DNA of 64,000 nt from Sipunculus nudus (lineage: Eukaryota; Annelida; Sipuncula; Golfingiida; Sipunculidae): NCBI GenBank assembly GCA_026874595.1, contig CM049310.1, positions 88,977,556-89,041,555 of the forward strand, given 5' to 3'. Below are positions 12,065 to 22,305 of this stretch, one piece after another; position 1 is the stretch's first letter; each line of letters begins with the position of its first letter. The translations under genes were made by a program, and so were the position numbers. Below the pieces are notes generated by a model that was not told the DNA's origin, ran no database searches, and saw nothing but the letters and a program-made list of their open reading frames with translations.

Positions 12065-12176
12065 GTAAGTTCAGGGTTGAGGGTAGGCGTATATATTCCA
12101 AGTTCATTCACAAAGGGGGGGATTATGTAAATGACCATTATAATCAGGAATTAATATTTTCATATTTGAAATGTAA

Positions 12177-12226
<50 letters not shown>

Positions 12227-12396
12227 AATATAGTGTAATATATATATCTAACTTTAATAAAAGACTTATATTTAATTTATTATTGAACAAATGAAATATT
12301 ATATGATAAATCTAATTTGGAAGCAAACTATAATAAACCTTTCATATCAAATCTTATTTTTAATTGTAATATATTTGACAATCAATAACACAAATA

Positions 12397-12443
<47 letters not shown>

Positions 12444-12689
12444 TACCTCCACCCATTCTTTCTTCGCTTCAGCCATCACGTTCTGCCACTTCTTTTTTAG
12501 TTGTTTTGTTGTCCATGTCTGTCCACCAGTGCTGTTCACAGCTTCCTTTATTTCCTCCCAGGCTTTAGTTTTCGAGGCTTTTGTTGTTTTGTTTGAAAAC
12601 TTACCACTTATATTCTCATATTTATCTTTAACATTTTCAATCAAAACCCATACCTCCCTCTCCGAGAATTGGGCCCGTGCTGCCATCAT
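10374..12689 (-). CDS. Harbinger Myb/SANT-like DNA-binding partner protein, about 4 exons
   Basis: Exon 1 (12689-12447) encodes a Myb/SANT-like domain: FSEREVWVLIENV, a WEEI-containing second helix and TTKQLKKKWQNVMAEAKKE, the spaced-tryptophan pattern of this family. Donor GTAAGA. Exon 2 (11987-11825) begins KKPQTGGGPVVPLS and continues IGEDNPSVLGE, as is typical after the domain in these proteins. A probable small acidic exon (10918-10859) follows, then a last exon (10592-10374) with a lysine- and glutamate-rich coiled coil (DLERIKMEKEKLKEETAKLK) ending in TAA. In PIF/Harbinger elements this protein binds subterminal DNA and helps the transposase enter the nucleus (family knowledge). The phase between the last two exons does not close, and the last exon contains an 11-A run, so either one exon edge is misplaced or this copy has a slippage frameshift. 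Confidence 0.78.
11753..11803. repeat. (TA)n microsatellite
   Basis: Uninterrupted TA dinucleotides within an intron of the Harbinger Myb-like gene, just 3' of exon 2 on the coding strand. Confidence 0.95.
12016..12061. repeat. (TA)n microsatellite
   Basis: Pure TA run in the intron between exons 1 and 2 of the Harbinger Myb-like gene. Confidence 0.95.
12180..12223. repeat. (TA)n microsatellite
   Basis: Pure TA run in the same Harbinger intron. Confidence 0.95.
12400..12441. repeat. (TA)n microsatellite beside a splice donor
   Basis: TA run directly adjoining the GTAAGA donor of the first Myb-like exon on the - strand, so the intron begins with the microsatellite. Confidence 0.95.
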
Positions 12690-12856
12690 TGGGTATGGGC
12701 GGGAGTAAGCAAAAGTATTTACGGTAATGGAAAAATTCGTTTGGGATTTTGTTACGCATTCATCCGGGAGGTGTCAGCACTGAAATTATTACTCTCGGCC
12801 TACGAAGGTAAAAAAAAAGTGACACAGGAGATTCTTTATGGTAAAGGTCAAGGTAG

Positions 12857-12985
12857 TCTCGAGTAAGACCGCGATATTGAAACGGTCTTGAGACTTGTCT
12901 AACTCAAGACCGCTTCAAGACCGGAGACTGTTCTTCGAGACTCAAGTCAAGACCCAAGTCTAGACAGGTATATTGAAACCCGCCC
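12857..12985. repeat. Right subterminal repeats and terminal inverted repeat of the Harbinger element
   Basis: Clustered GTCTTGA/TCAAGAC words lead into the 20-bp inverted repeat at 12966-12985. A 'gatattgaaac' copy at 12872-12882 mirrors the second GGGTTTCAATAT copy at the left end. Confidence 0.8.
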
Positions 12986-12988
12986 CTG

Positions 12989-13587
12989 GTCTTTTGGGGT
13001 CCTCCCATAAGCAAATCTATAGGCATTGTCTTTTCTCTGCCCAGAAACATCAAGTCTGGCGAGCACTTGGTACTGTCATGGGCGGTCGCTCGATACGCAG
13101 ACATCACATATGGTAACAAATCATCCCAGTTGTAGTGGTAGTCATTGACGAAACAGGACAACATCTGCAGTAAAGTCCTATTTGCAGGTTCCATGATCGC
13201 ATCACTCTGCGGACGATAGGTACTAGTCCGGGTTTTGTCAATCTCCAGCAACTTACATAGCTGATTCATCAGCTTTGACTGGAAATCTGGACCCTGGTCA
13301 CTGTGCAAAACACGTGGTATACCATATTTCAAGATGAACTCATGCATTAACCTTTCTGCGATGGTTTGAGCGATATGGTCTGGCATTGCATACGCCTCCG
13401 CCCATTTTGTGAAGTAATCTGAAATGACACAAATGTACTGATTTCCATTTTCCGTGGTCCTGAGTGGTCCTAATATGTCCATGGCCACACGCTCCATCCT
13501 GTCTCCAACAGGGCTTTGATGAAGTGGTGCTTTACGGGGTCCTGTGCGTGGTTTTCGGCTCGCACACACGTTGCATCTTTGGCACCA
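12989..13587 (-). pseudogene. Gypsy integrase catalytic core (separated from upstream pol by a TGA)
   Basis: Same frame as the large pol frame but cut off from it by the TGA at 13588-13590. It begins at the cysteine pair of the zinc finger. Integrase DD35E residues are present: Asp in VAMDILGPL, Asp in LHSDQGPDF and Glu in the segment before NRTLLQML. It ends where the Harbinger element interrupts it, at the segment after MPIDLLMGG. Integrase normally inserts the cDNA into the genome; this copy cannot be made whole because of the stop and the insertion. Confidence 0.9.
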
Positions 13588-16500
13588 TCATATCACATCC
13601 CGCTTGTGACCAGGCCAGTAAAAGCGTTGGCGTACATTGTGTAGAGTTTTTGTTATGCCTAAGTGTCCAGCAAGTCTCTTATTATGGACAAACTTCATGA
13701 TTTGTTTTCTCAACGGCCACGGTGTCACGAGTTGTCGGACTTTTGGCATGTCGTTACTAGGAGCCCACTCTCTATAAAGTAAATTGTCCAGAATCACTAA
13801 GTTGTTCCACTGGCTCCATAATGCCTTTAAGTCTGGTGATTCCGTTGCTATCACGGCCCATGGTGGCTTTTGTTTATCTCTGGTTAGGAGGATTTTTATT
13901 TTCGATATCGCAGGATCCTCTTGCTGTAGCTTTTGGAGGGCATCTGTGTCATACTCTTGACACCACTCCTCAAATGACTGATGATCTGGGGAGCTTTGAG
14001 CGGCATCAATCTCTGTGTCACCAGCCGCTTGACTCCGGGTATGCACGGCAGAGATCTTTCTGGTATCTGGTCTTAAACAGTCCTCTCTTTTGCACTGCCG
14101 ACATGGAACCCTACTTAAAGCATCCGCGTTGGCATGCTTGGCCCCTGCTCGGGTTTGGATTTCAAACGAGTACATGTCTAACACAGTAAGCCATCGTGCT
14201 AACATCCCTTCAACGTTCCGAAAGTTCTTTAACCATCTCAGTGACGCATGATCAGTTCGGAGAATAAAGTTTCGTCCCCACAAGTAATGTCTAAAATGTT
14301 TAATGAATGTTACCACTGCTAAGAGCTCACGTTTAGTGGTACAGTAGTTTCGTTGGGAACGGCTGCCATAAGCGATAACACGTTCTTGGCCACCTTGGAG
14401 TTGGGACAGCACGGCACCCATCCCTTCACCACTCGCGTCGGTATCCAAAATAAACTGGTCGTCTTCAGTTGGATACGACAACAACGGAGCTTCCGTAAGT
14501 GATTTCTTAAGCGCTTCAAATGACTTTTGGCACTTTTCAGTCCATTGAAACGATCTCTTTTTGGGGTTCCCTCTAGTCAAAGCAATCATCGGTGCAGCGA
14601 TTTCCGAGAATCGGTTGATGTGTCTACGGTAGTAGGCCGCTAAACCGAGAAAACTGCGAACTTCAGTTAAGCTATTTGGTACTGGCCATTCTTCAACTGC
14701 TTTGACTTTGTCGGGGTCACACCTGACACCATCAGCTGACACCAGGTGTCCTAAGAATGTCACACTGCGTTGGAATAAATGGCATTTCTTTGGTTTCAAT
14801 TTTAAGTTGGCTTCCCGAAACCTCTGCCACACAGTCATCAAATTTTCTAGCGCATGGTCAAAGTCTTTTCTGACACATATCACATCATCGATGTAAACAA
14901 GACACTGTCTCCACTGGAGACCTTGTAAGACATTTTCCATCAGGCGTTCGTAGCTCGCGGGCGCGTTACACAGGCCAAACGGCATGACCTTGAACTGGTG
15001 TAAGCCAAGATGTGTACAAAACGCAGTCTTTTCCTTGGATCCATCGTCCGCCATCTTGAGCTGCCAATAGCCTGAGGCCATATCAAGTGTTGAAAACCAC
15101 TGACTACCGGATAAAGTGTCCAACGAATCATCGATCCGTGGTAACGGATACGCGTCTTTCCGCGTCACGCTATTGAGTCGCCGGTAATCGACGCAGAAAC
15201 GTACACCTCCGTCCTTCTTTGTTACAAGCACTATTGGTGAGGCCCAAGGGCTGTTACTGGGCTCTATAATGTCTTGGTCCAGCATCTTTTGGACTTCATT
15301 TTCAACTACAGCTTTCTGGGCCTGGGGTACCCGTCGCGGCGGTTGCTTAATCGGCGGGCTACAACCAGTATCAATGTTGTGTTCGGCCATGTTGGTAAGG
15401 CCTAACTTTCCATCTGGTCCCAGAAAGACATCTTGGCACTCAAAAATGGCTGCCTTTAGGCGACTCATTTGACTGCAAGTAAGGACATCAGGCACATTGT
15501 CGATCAATGGCTGTAGATGTTCAGGTAACTGTATGTCCTCATTCACATTAAGATGACTGATATCCGTATTGTTGTCAGTAGGTAGCGGAATAACTTGGTC
15601 TACCTCTCTAAACTGGGCAATGGGTGTTCCTTTTGCCACTCTGGTTGTCTTATTGCTGGGATTTATCACTGTGACTGGCACAATCTTGTTGGATGTATTA
15701 ATTACAGTGCTACCAACAAGAAGTCCACTCTCCTTAACATATTCAGGGTCTGGCTCTAACACAGCATCTGTTGGTATCTCAGTCCATAACTTTCCCAGTT
15801 TACACGGTATAGTTGCTTCATACTGTGATGGAATTATCATTGTCTCTTTGACGTGTACCCGAGCGACACTACTGCCAGACTGATAATGCATTTTATGAGG
15901 GACCCCTTTAACAATCACTTCCCTTCTTCCAAGATGGAGTGTGGCATCAAGATGCGTCATCAAGTCAACGCCTATCAGTCCGGGATCCTCAGCTGGCACA
16001 ACCACAAATGGAAAGCTCAAGCATTCCCCAGCTATCTCCAGATCAAATATTCCATAGCCTTCGGTGGCCATAGGCTGTCCAGTAACGGTACTAAATGTCT
16101 TGTCTACCGGATACAGTACAGGTCGTGTATGCAAGGACATTCGATCATACAACTCTTTACTGATTATACTGTGAGTTGGCCCCGTATCAGCTAAAAAGTT
16201 CACATCAATTCCATTAATGCGTCCAGGCAGGTGCCATCCGGAAGCATCTTTTAATCCACTAGACCATCCAGGTTTTGAGGTGGTAGCCGCTCTAGGCATA
16301 GCCGGTGCACTAGGTGTCAGTGTCGTAGGTGCAGAAACACGTATGCCACCTCCCAGTCTGGCTCTAGTTGCTGAGAGGCCTGGGTGCCCAATTGTTGTTG
16401 ACACCTGCTGAAAGGATGAACCCGGTGCAATAGGTGCTGATATGTAACTACTTGACGTCCCAACTGGATTACCAATATCCAAGCACACAGGCTGCGGCAT

Positions 16501-16680
16501 GTACCCAGGGTAAGTAGGTGGGGCGGGTGGTAACTGCACGATGGGGTTATAAGTACTCTTGTACTTGAGGTGCCGCAGCAAATGGCCGTGGGCGCCTGCG
16601 ATGGGGACAATTTCTTTTGAAATGTCCTGCTCCCCCACAACAAAAGCATGTACCAGGCTCAAATTGGTGTTTCCTCTCAT
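13588..16680 (-). pseudogene. Gypsy pol: protease, reverse transcriptase, RNase H, integrase N-terminus
   Basis: 1,030 codons open. Order: basic linker; aspartic protease with FLADTGPTHSIIS (about residue 165; DTGP rather than the more usual DTGA); reverse transcriptase with FCVDYRRLN, STLDMASGYWQ, MPFGLCNAP and the catalytic YIDD box; RNase H with LDTDASGEGMGAVLSQ, TTKRELLAVV and LRTDHASL, plus NADALSR after it; then the HH half of the integrase zinc finger (HNKRLAGHLGITKTLH). It stops at a TGA just before the two zinc-finger cysteines. It overlaps gag by 134 nt and sits in the +1 frame relative to gag, so expression would need frameshifting. Role: polyprotein for retrotransposon replication. 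Family knowledge supplies the domain names; the motifs are read from the sequence. Confidence 0.95.
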
Positions 16681-17692
16681 TTGCTAACCTTTGTCCTTGG
16701 CCAGGGGTCCTCATCTGAGGGGTCATGGTTGGCTGACTGACTGGCGGTAACTGTTTAAACCCCTCTGTGTTTGCAGGTGACTGATTTGGTTCAGTCATTG
16801 TATTAGCCTTGACCTTGGCTGACCTTGGCTTACTTAAGTTTGATACACCAGGATGCCGAAAATCAACAGACTCATATTCGACTGCGGCAGATATCGCTGC
16901 CTCTAACGAAGCGGGTCTCGTAAAGTGCACATGCTTTTGTAGCTCATGGTGGTCTAGACCCAAGATAAACTGTTCTATCACCAGCTCCTGTAATGCAACA
17001 TAACTTATATTGTATGCCTGGCTCGCTATACGTCGTAGTGCATACGTGTAGTCTCGTAGATTTTCACCAGTTTGTCGCTTTCGCTTACGGAACTCGTTCT
17101 TAAAAGCTGTTTTTTGGTCTTTGGGCGCAAATCTTGACTCTAACGCCACTTTTAATTCACAAAAGGTTTCGCATTGTTCTGTGGGAAGATTTCCTAGTAC
17201 CCATTGTGCATGCCCAGTTAAACTGGCACCCAGCTGTAAAGCCTTTTCGTCATCATCCCAGCGATTCCACTTTGCAACTTATTCAAAATGGCGGATATAG
17301 TCCTCCCATTCAGTGGTTTCGCCGTCATATTTGTCCGGTTCTTTACGACCTCTTGGTTTTAGGTCATCACTTTTATTTTGTGATGTCATAAATGGCAAGT
17401 CACATACTCTGTGGCCTAATGTATGTCCCTGGGGTGACCTTGACCCCTGTGCATTCAATGTCAGGTTTACCTGATCTCTAGGTAAGAGCATATCATCGTC
17501 CTCTATCTGTATAATAGCGGAATCAGTGCATGAACTTATTCCATCATTAACCTGACCTTGACCTTTAATATACGGGTTACGAAATCTGGCTTGTTGTCCA
17601 CTTTCAGTCTGTGTTGACTGCACTGGTAATATGGGGGTTGCGACAACCGAAGTCCCGAACAAGTCCACTAGTGATGTCTGTTGTTGTGTCAT
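16547..17692 (-). pseudogene. Gypsy gag with CCHC zinc knuckle, one in-frame TAA
   Basis: Frame starting MTQQQTSLVDLF at 17692, stopped by a TAA at 17279-17281, then open in the same frame to 16547. The stop falls in the capsid region just after EWEDYIRHFE; downstream of it comes a W-x-x-W-rich stretch of the kind usual in Ty3/Gypsy capsids. The C-terminus carries one zinc knuckle, CFCCGGAGHFKRNC, for RNA binding, followed by a basic tail. The protein would form the particle and package RNA. One nonsense mutation is the only lesion I see in gag. Confidence 0.88.
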
Positions 17693-18688
17693 CTTTAACT
17701 ATTATTTTATTCTCATGTCACACAACACAAAATTTCTCTCTTATTGTCAATATATCTCAATAGATACAATACTCAGTGAACTGTCATCAATAATCATACC
17801 ACACAACTGTGCGATGACATAGTCTCTTTCTCTTCAACAAAACATGAAGGAACTTGTGGTCACTGAGACTATTAACTCTTAAGTTAAAGCCACCAGACTC
17901 ATAAACATCCAGGTTAAATTGTTGTGCCAGAGTCAAACAGAGTATAAAATCATTATTGTTACTCAGGCCTATCTCATATATAGGCATAGTTCCTCTAAAC
18001 AAATTAAAGGTTCAATACATTAATCACATATAATAAATATGCACATTTGTGTCTACTCATCCAGTGTGCTGCCACCACAATTACCCACATTTGCTAAATT
18101 GCAGTACCTGTATCATCAAATTATTATTGATACCAAAATAAAACAAGTCACTCAATCACTGTGCCCAAATACTTAATACTTACTGGGCAAATTACTAAAA
18201 ACATGCATATTTCTGATTCATTTTGACCACCAAAACAATTTCAAAATATCAGTCAATTGACATACAACAGTTATACATTGTTCAGTTTGACATACAATGA
18301 AACATATCAAATGTCAATAATTGCACTGTTTACTGGTTCAGCACAAAAACTCAAATAATCTTCTCAGGTTTCATTATAAATAATATCCCCAGTTAATTTG
18401 AAGCAGTGCTCAGCATTAAATAATATTCCTTCTGGACATGGATCAGTGGCACCACCTGCTGGCCTTATCAGTTACCAATGTGAACCTCAGAATATCAACT
18501 TCAAAAAATTTCAATTATAATGTCATCAATTTGCTCCAAATTATCGACGAGCGTACGGGCTACCAAATTCTGTATCTCTAAATGTACAATTGCAAGCATC
18601 ACATTTTTACGCTTCCCCGCTGGCTCACAATGAACAGCCTCTTAGAATATGCAATTGTAGCCATCAGATCAACCTGTCACCCCCGCGT
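17693..18688 (-). other. Gypsy 5' leader between primer-binding site and gag
   Basis: About 1 kb, AT-rich, without a convincing frame. Expected to hold packaging and dimerisation signals; none can be picked out by eye. Confidence 0.5.
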
Positions 18689-18700
18689 GCTGGCTCACCA
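18689..18700 (-). other. Candidate primer-binding site (tRNA-Arg-like)
   Basis: On the - strand, five bases after the 5' LTR, TGGTGAGCCAGC starts with the TGG that pairs with a tRNA CCA end. From memory it differs at one position from the complement of an animal tRNA-Arg(ACG) 3' end. The tRNA identity is tentative. Confidence 0.5.
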
Positions 18701-18705
18701 AATTC

Positions 18706-19298
18706 TGTAGCGAACTGGGGTTTTACTTCCCAGCGCTATGCGGGTTCGGACTTCGGGGGTAACGACTAACGGTATTTTACTTTTTTAGATGACAAAACAG
18801 GGCAAAAGTTCATAATTGTTCTGTGCAGCGGTCACTCCGATTCCAACGAAAGTAGACTCGAAGACAGTAGCTTGATTAGAATAATTATTGACAATAAATC
18901 ATAACAAATTACAGTTACACCAGGTATGATTAATAACACACAATTATACTTTCAATCCACGGGTCCCCGTATCACCTGCTCCAGGGGCCGATTGTCCGCC
19001 ATGATCTTAAAGCGGTGGGCCGAGATGTTAAATCAAGCCAATGTTGAGGTTCCTCGCAATGTCACGGCCCGTACTGTGTATAAAATACGTTCACAATACC
19101 TAACCTTCACAGATGTATAGTTCACCAGGCTGGGACACACTTTTTTCTTAGTTCTGTTCACGGTTTTCTCCCCGTCTGATACTGGCCATATCTTCGTGCC
19201 TGGATCCCAGCCGCTTCTCTCCTAAAACTAGTTCAGTACCGTAAAAACTAAACTGTTACCATAAAAACTTGGCCGACTCCCAAGGGGGGTTTGCCACA
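18706..19298 (-). repeat. 5' LTR of the Gypsy element (593 bp)
   Basis: TG...CA ends and full-length match to 5219-5809. It holds the promoter and polyadenylation functions for the element; I cannot place a TATA box or the R region with confidence. The host TSD CTTG follows at 19299-19302. Confidence 0.95.
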
Positions 19299-19620
19299 CT
19301 TGGCTGAGGGCCATATAAGAACAGGGTACCAATCTAAGTAGCCCGTCCTGCAGTGCCCATCAGAATGAAATTCCTTTCTAGTAGAAACGACCTCTTGCGG
19401 AACATATGGACCGGTCATATTGGAATAAACGTGTTTTTAAACTGGACATATAACTGTTAGTTATCGGCCACTGCGTCATAATCAGCACCTTGCCCGCATT
19501 ATATGGCAATCAGACACAAGCTCGTAATTATATGATACATTATTTTTAATTGTTTTGATTTAAGGAAATAGTACAGAATGAATTCTTGTCATGAGAAATT
19601 GACCACATGTTATGTACATA

Positions 19621-19623
<3 letters not shown>

Positions 19624-19680
<57 letters not shown>

Positions 19681-19690
19681 TATATATATA
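19624..19690. repeat. (TA)n microsatellite
   Basis: TA run with one 'tag' interruption near 19679. Confidence 0.95.
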
Positions 19691-20211
19691 TTTATCCTTC
19701 TTGGAAAATATCGTGAGTTTTAAATATAATAAACTAATTATACACCATTATATGCTTTAACTTTCTACCTATCCCCAGGTAATTAGTTCGTGAATCAGTA
19801 TACTATAGCCTCATTGACACATTATCTTTATTTTCCATATTTTCAACAATCAAAGGAAAAAATATTGATATTATGAATAATAACATAATTAAATGTTACC
19901 TGTAAATGACAAAATGATACCGTAAGTAATATCAGATCTAATATTAGCTGCAAATATTAACCAGATTTTCCACTCCTTCAATCCTCTCCTATAGGCTCTG
20001 GTCAAATTGTTCAGCTTTATTGGTATGTATTGAAGAAATAAGAATAATAATGAATAAAATTTGTGTATATGTTACTCTAGGGAAAGATCGCGAAAATAAA
20101 ACCCCGCGAAAACTTACAATAGAGAAAATATGAACAACATAATTAACCAAAATATAGGACTGTATACTAGACGGCATCAATCAAGGTACGTGGTTTTGTA
20201 TCCAGATTTCT

Positions 20212-20215
<4 letters not shown>

Positions 20216-20285
<70 letters not shown>
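20216..20285. repeat. (TA)n microsatellite
   Basis: About 35 TA units without interruption. Confidence 0.95.
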
Positions 20286-20287
<2 letters not shown>

Positions 20288-20770
20288 CGTGTGTTTTATA
20301 ATGATAAATTTTTCTTAAACGCAATCGTGAAATTCCTGTCACTCATATCCGCAGATTTTGGACTTATTTTAAAATAAAGCATTGAACATGCAGTTATTAA
20401 TGTATTCTTTATTGAAAATTCTAGGTCTGATCCTGCAAATATGATATTTTTTTTATTTATTCATCTTTAACAACTGATTATAGTACTATTTATTGAAATT
20501 AAAATATGTGAGGTGTTATAAAATATATACAAGATTTTTTATTAATGAATCACCCTAAAACAACTTTACAGTAAGAAAGTATCACGGCATTTCTTATGCA
20601 ATGGTCACGTGATATCCGTTCGTATTTCACTTACCCACCGTTTTTAAGCACCACCATTGTCCCATACGGCGTGGTATGGTAGCGGGGCATCTCAGGTTTA
20701 CAAAATAAATTTCGTGATAAAACCAGCACTCTTGTACGGTGGCTTGTATAGGACATGCACATAATTATTT

Positions 20771-21076
20771 TTATCTCGTTCCCACGCGATAGTATTTCGT
20801 GGCCACGCGATAATTATCTCGTTCCCACGAGATAGTATCTCGTTTCCACGCGATAATTATCTCGTTCCCACGAGATAGTATCTCGTGGCCACGCGATAGT
20901 ATCTCGTTCCCACGCGATAATTATCTCGTTCCCACGAGATAGTATCTCGTTTCCACGCGATAATTATCTCGTTCCCACGAGATAGTATCTCGTGGCCACG
21001 CGATAGTATCTCGTTCCCACGCGATAATTATCTCGTTCCCACGCGTTAGTATCGCGTGGCCACGCCTTAGTATGCC
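20771..21076. repeat. Array of 21-22 bp palindromic units (ATCTCG...CGAGAT)
   Basis: About 14 tandem units of the form tatctcgttcccacgagata, each an inverted repeat around a short spacer. Spacers alternate between ttccc, tttcc and tggcc, and the right arm is either cgagat or cgcgat. A four-to-five-unit pattern recurs (compare 20810-20900 with 20910-21010). No coding potential. Confidence 0.93.
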
Positions 21077-22305
21077 ATGTTATAGCTTAAGCCCTCATTT
21101 GGACAAGAATGTCTGTGGTCTGTTTTATAACGAGCGTCGATGCAGCTTAAACTGTTTGTATGTATTTCGTTGTATGTGTGTTTGCGCCGAAAGCTGTGAG
21201 GTAAATTTCAGCAGTTTTCATTGCGTTGGTTCACCATTTCATTGCGTTGGTTCAACTAGCCCATTTTTATTTGTTAATGGAAAACTGTATTGAGTTTGTT
21301 TTAGGGTAAGGGTGATATAAACCCTTGTGTAGCAAACATGAATTAAACAGAAACACTTGTTTGTATTTTACCTTCCCAGAAAATCTTAGTTTTTAGGACT
21401 AGGGTTGGGGTTATTTAATTTCGGGTATACCGAACAGGGTAAACAACAAAAGGTCTCAGCCATGCCACTTCATTATAACTGGGGGGAGGGGTTTAGCAGA
21501 CCTTTTTACGAGAAATTTGCTCATTCCTTCCCTTCATATTTTTCTTTCTACAATAAAACTTCAGTTATGTATTCCCCCCCCCCCCCTTTATTTTTTTTTT
21601 TTGGGGGGGGGGGGGAGCCCCCTCCCCCAACATAATGAAAACCGGCTCTTTTTCGAATCGGCCTGTGAGCTATTATATGCCATACCCGGATATAATCGTA
21701 CGGCGCCACTCCCATAAAATGGCGTCACCACTGCCATGCACGGGTAACCTTTCCCAGTACAATGCAGTATTGTAGTTTTATGACCACTGAGATGTCACAA
21801 AAAGGCAAAATGAACGGATAAAAGTAACATAGAGGAGTGTTGTCCACATACACGATAAAATAATTTAAATCACCCTTAATTTTTATGAGGTGTATGAAAT
21901 AAATTCCAATATGTTCAATGCTGTCTCCTCCGTCTTGCATTAATAAATGGAACCAAGTATATCCCTTTAATTCTTCATCTTGTCGGCACGGTAATTTTTT
22001 TAATAAAAGGTAATATTTAGAAGAATATCGTCAACCTGGAGGTTCATCGTGATGAAAAAAAATAACTGCTATATAGCCTCAGATTAAAAATTTTGCCTGG
22101 ATAATGTGTACATCCAAAAACGCACGGATAAGCGTATGAATGTATACACAGACAAGCTTGCGGCAGGTGAATTTACTTAAACTGGATGTAACGTAACCAT
22201 AGCATGCGTCAGGCGTGTATATCAATATATATCACAGATAGCCCACTAGTTTATACAGGCATCTTATTCCTCATTCGTTATTTTCCATATTTTCCCCAGG
22301 TGTCG
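21077..22305. other. No gene seen; homopolymer cluster
   Basis: Contains adjoining C, T and G runs at 21573-21615. The part nearest 22305 probably includes the 3' UTR of the serine protease on the - strand; an ATTAAA-type signal (- strand) lies near 21970, but its use is unproven. Confidence 0.4.

Larger units (their letters stand above)
6929..12985. mobile_element. PIF/Harbinger DNA transposon nested in the Gypsy integrase
   Basis: 6,057 bp bounded by 20-bp inverted repeats that match at every position (GGGCGGGTTTCAATATACCT at 6929-6948; its complement at 12966-12985), with a 3-bp CTG duplication. It carries the two genes expected of the superfamily: a DDE transposase on + (7114-10210) and a Myb/SANT-like DNA-binding protein on - (10374-12689), convergent. 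The ends are rich in the motif TCAAGAC/GTCTTGA. Its introns hold four (TA)n microsatellites. Because it interrupts the Gypsy coding sequence it must be the younger insertion. Confidence 0.93.
5219..19298 (-). mobile_element. Ty3/Gypsy LTR retrotransposon, - strand, split by a nested Harbinger element
   Basis: Total span 14,080 bp, of which 6,057 bp are a later Harbinger insertion plus its 3-bp duplication; the retroelement itself is about 8.0 kb. Order along the - strand: 5' LTR (18706-19298), candidate primer-binding site, about 1 kb leader, gag, pol (protease, reverse transcriptase, RNase H, integrase), about 550 bp non-coding, polypurine tract, 3' LTR (5219-5809). Protease-RT-RNaseH-integrase order and a GPY/F-like domain place it in Ty3/Gypsy; I cannot name the clade. 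No env-like frame is seen. The copy is dead: an in-frame TAA in gag, an in-frame TGA in the integrase zinc finger, a frame change near the GPY/F domain and the Harbinger insertion. Near-identical LTRs mean the insertion is young. Confidence 0.95.
19303..20770. other. No gene seen; AT-rich with two (TA)n tracts
   Basis: Reading frames here are short or are translations of the microsatellites (runs of Tyr-Ile). A fragment near 20085-20120 with 'cgcgaaaataaaacc' resembles the TCGCGA-rich MITE ends seen at 24.0-24.8 kb. Confidence 0.4.

Noticed and set aside
11716-12500. Frames rich in Tyr-Ile repeats (also at 19578, 20130, 23678, 43866-44169 and 55199)
   Set aside because: They are translations of (TA)n microsatellites. 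The real exons of the Harbinger Myb-like gene in this area were identified by motif and splice sites.
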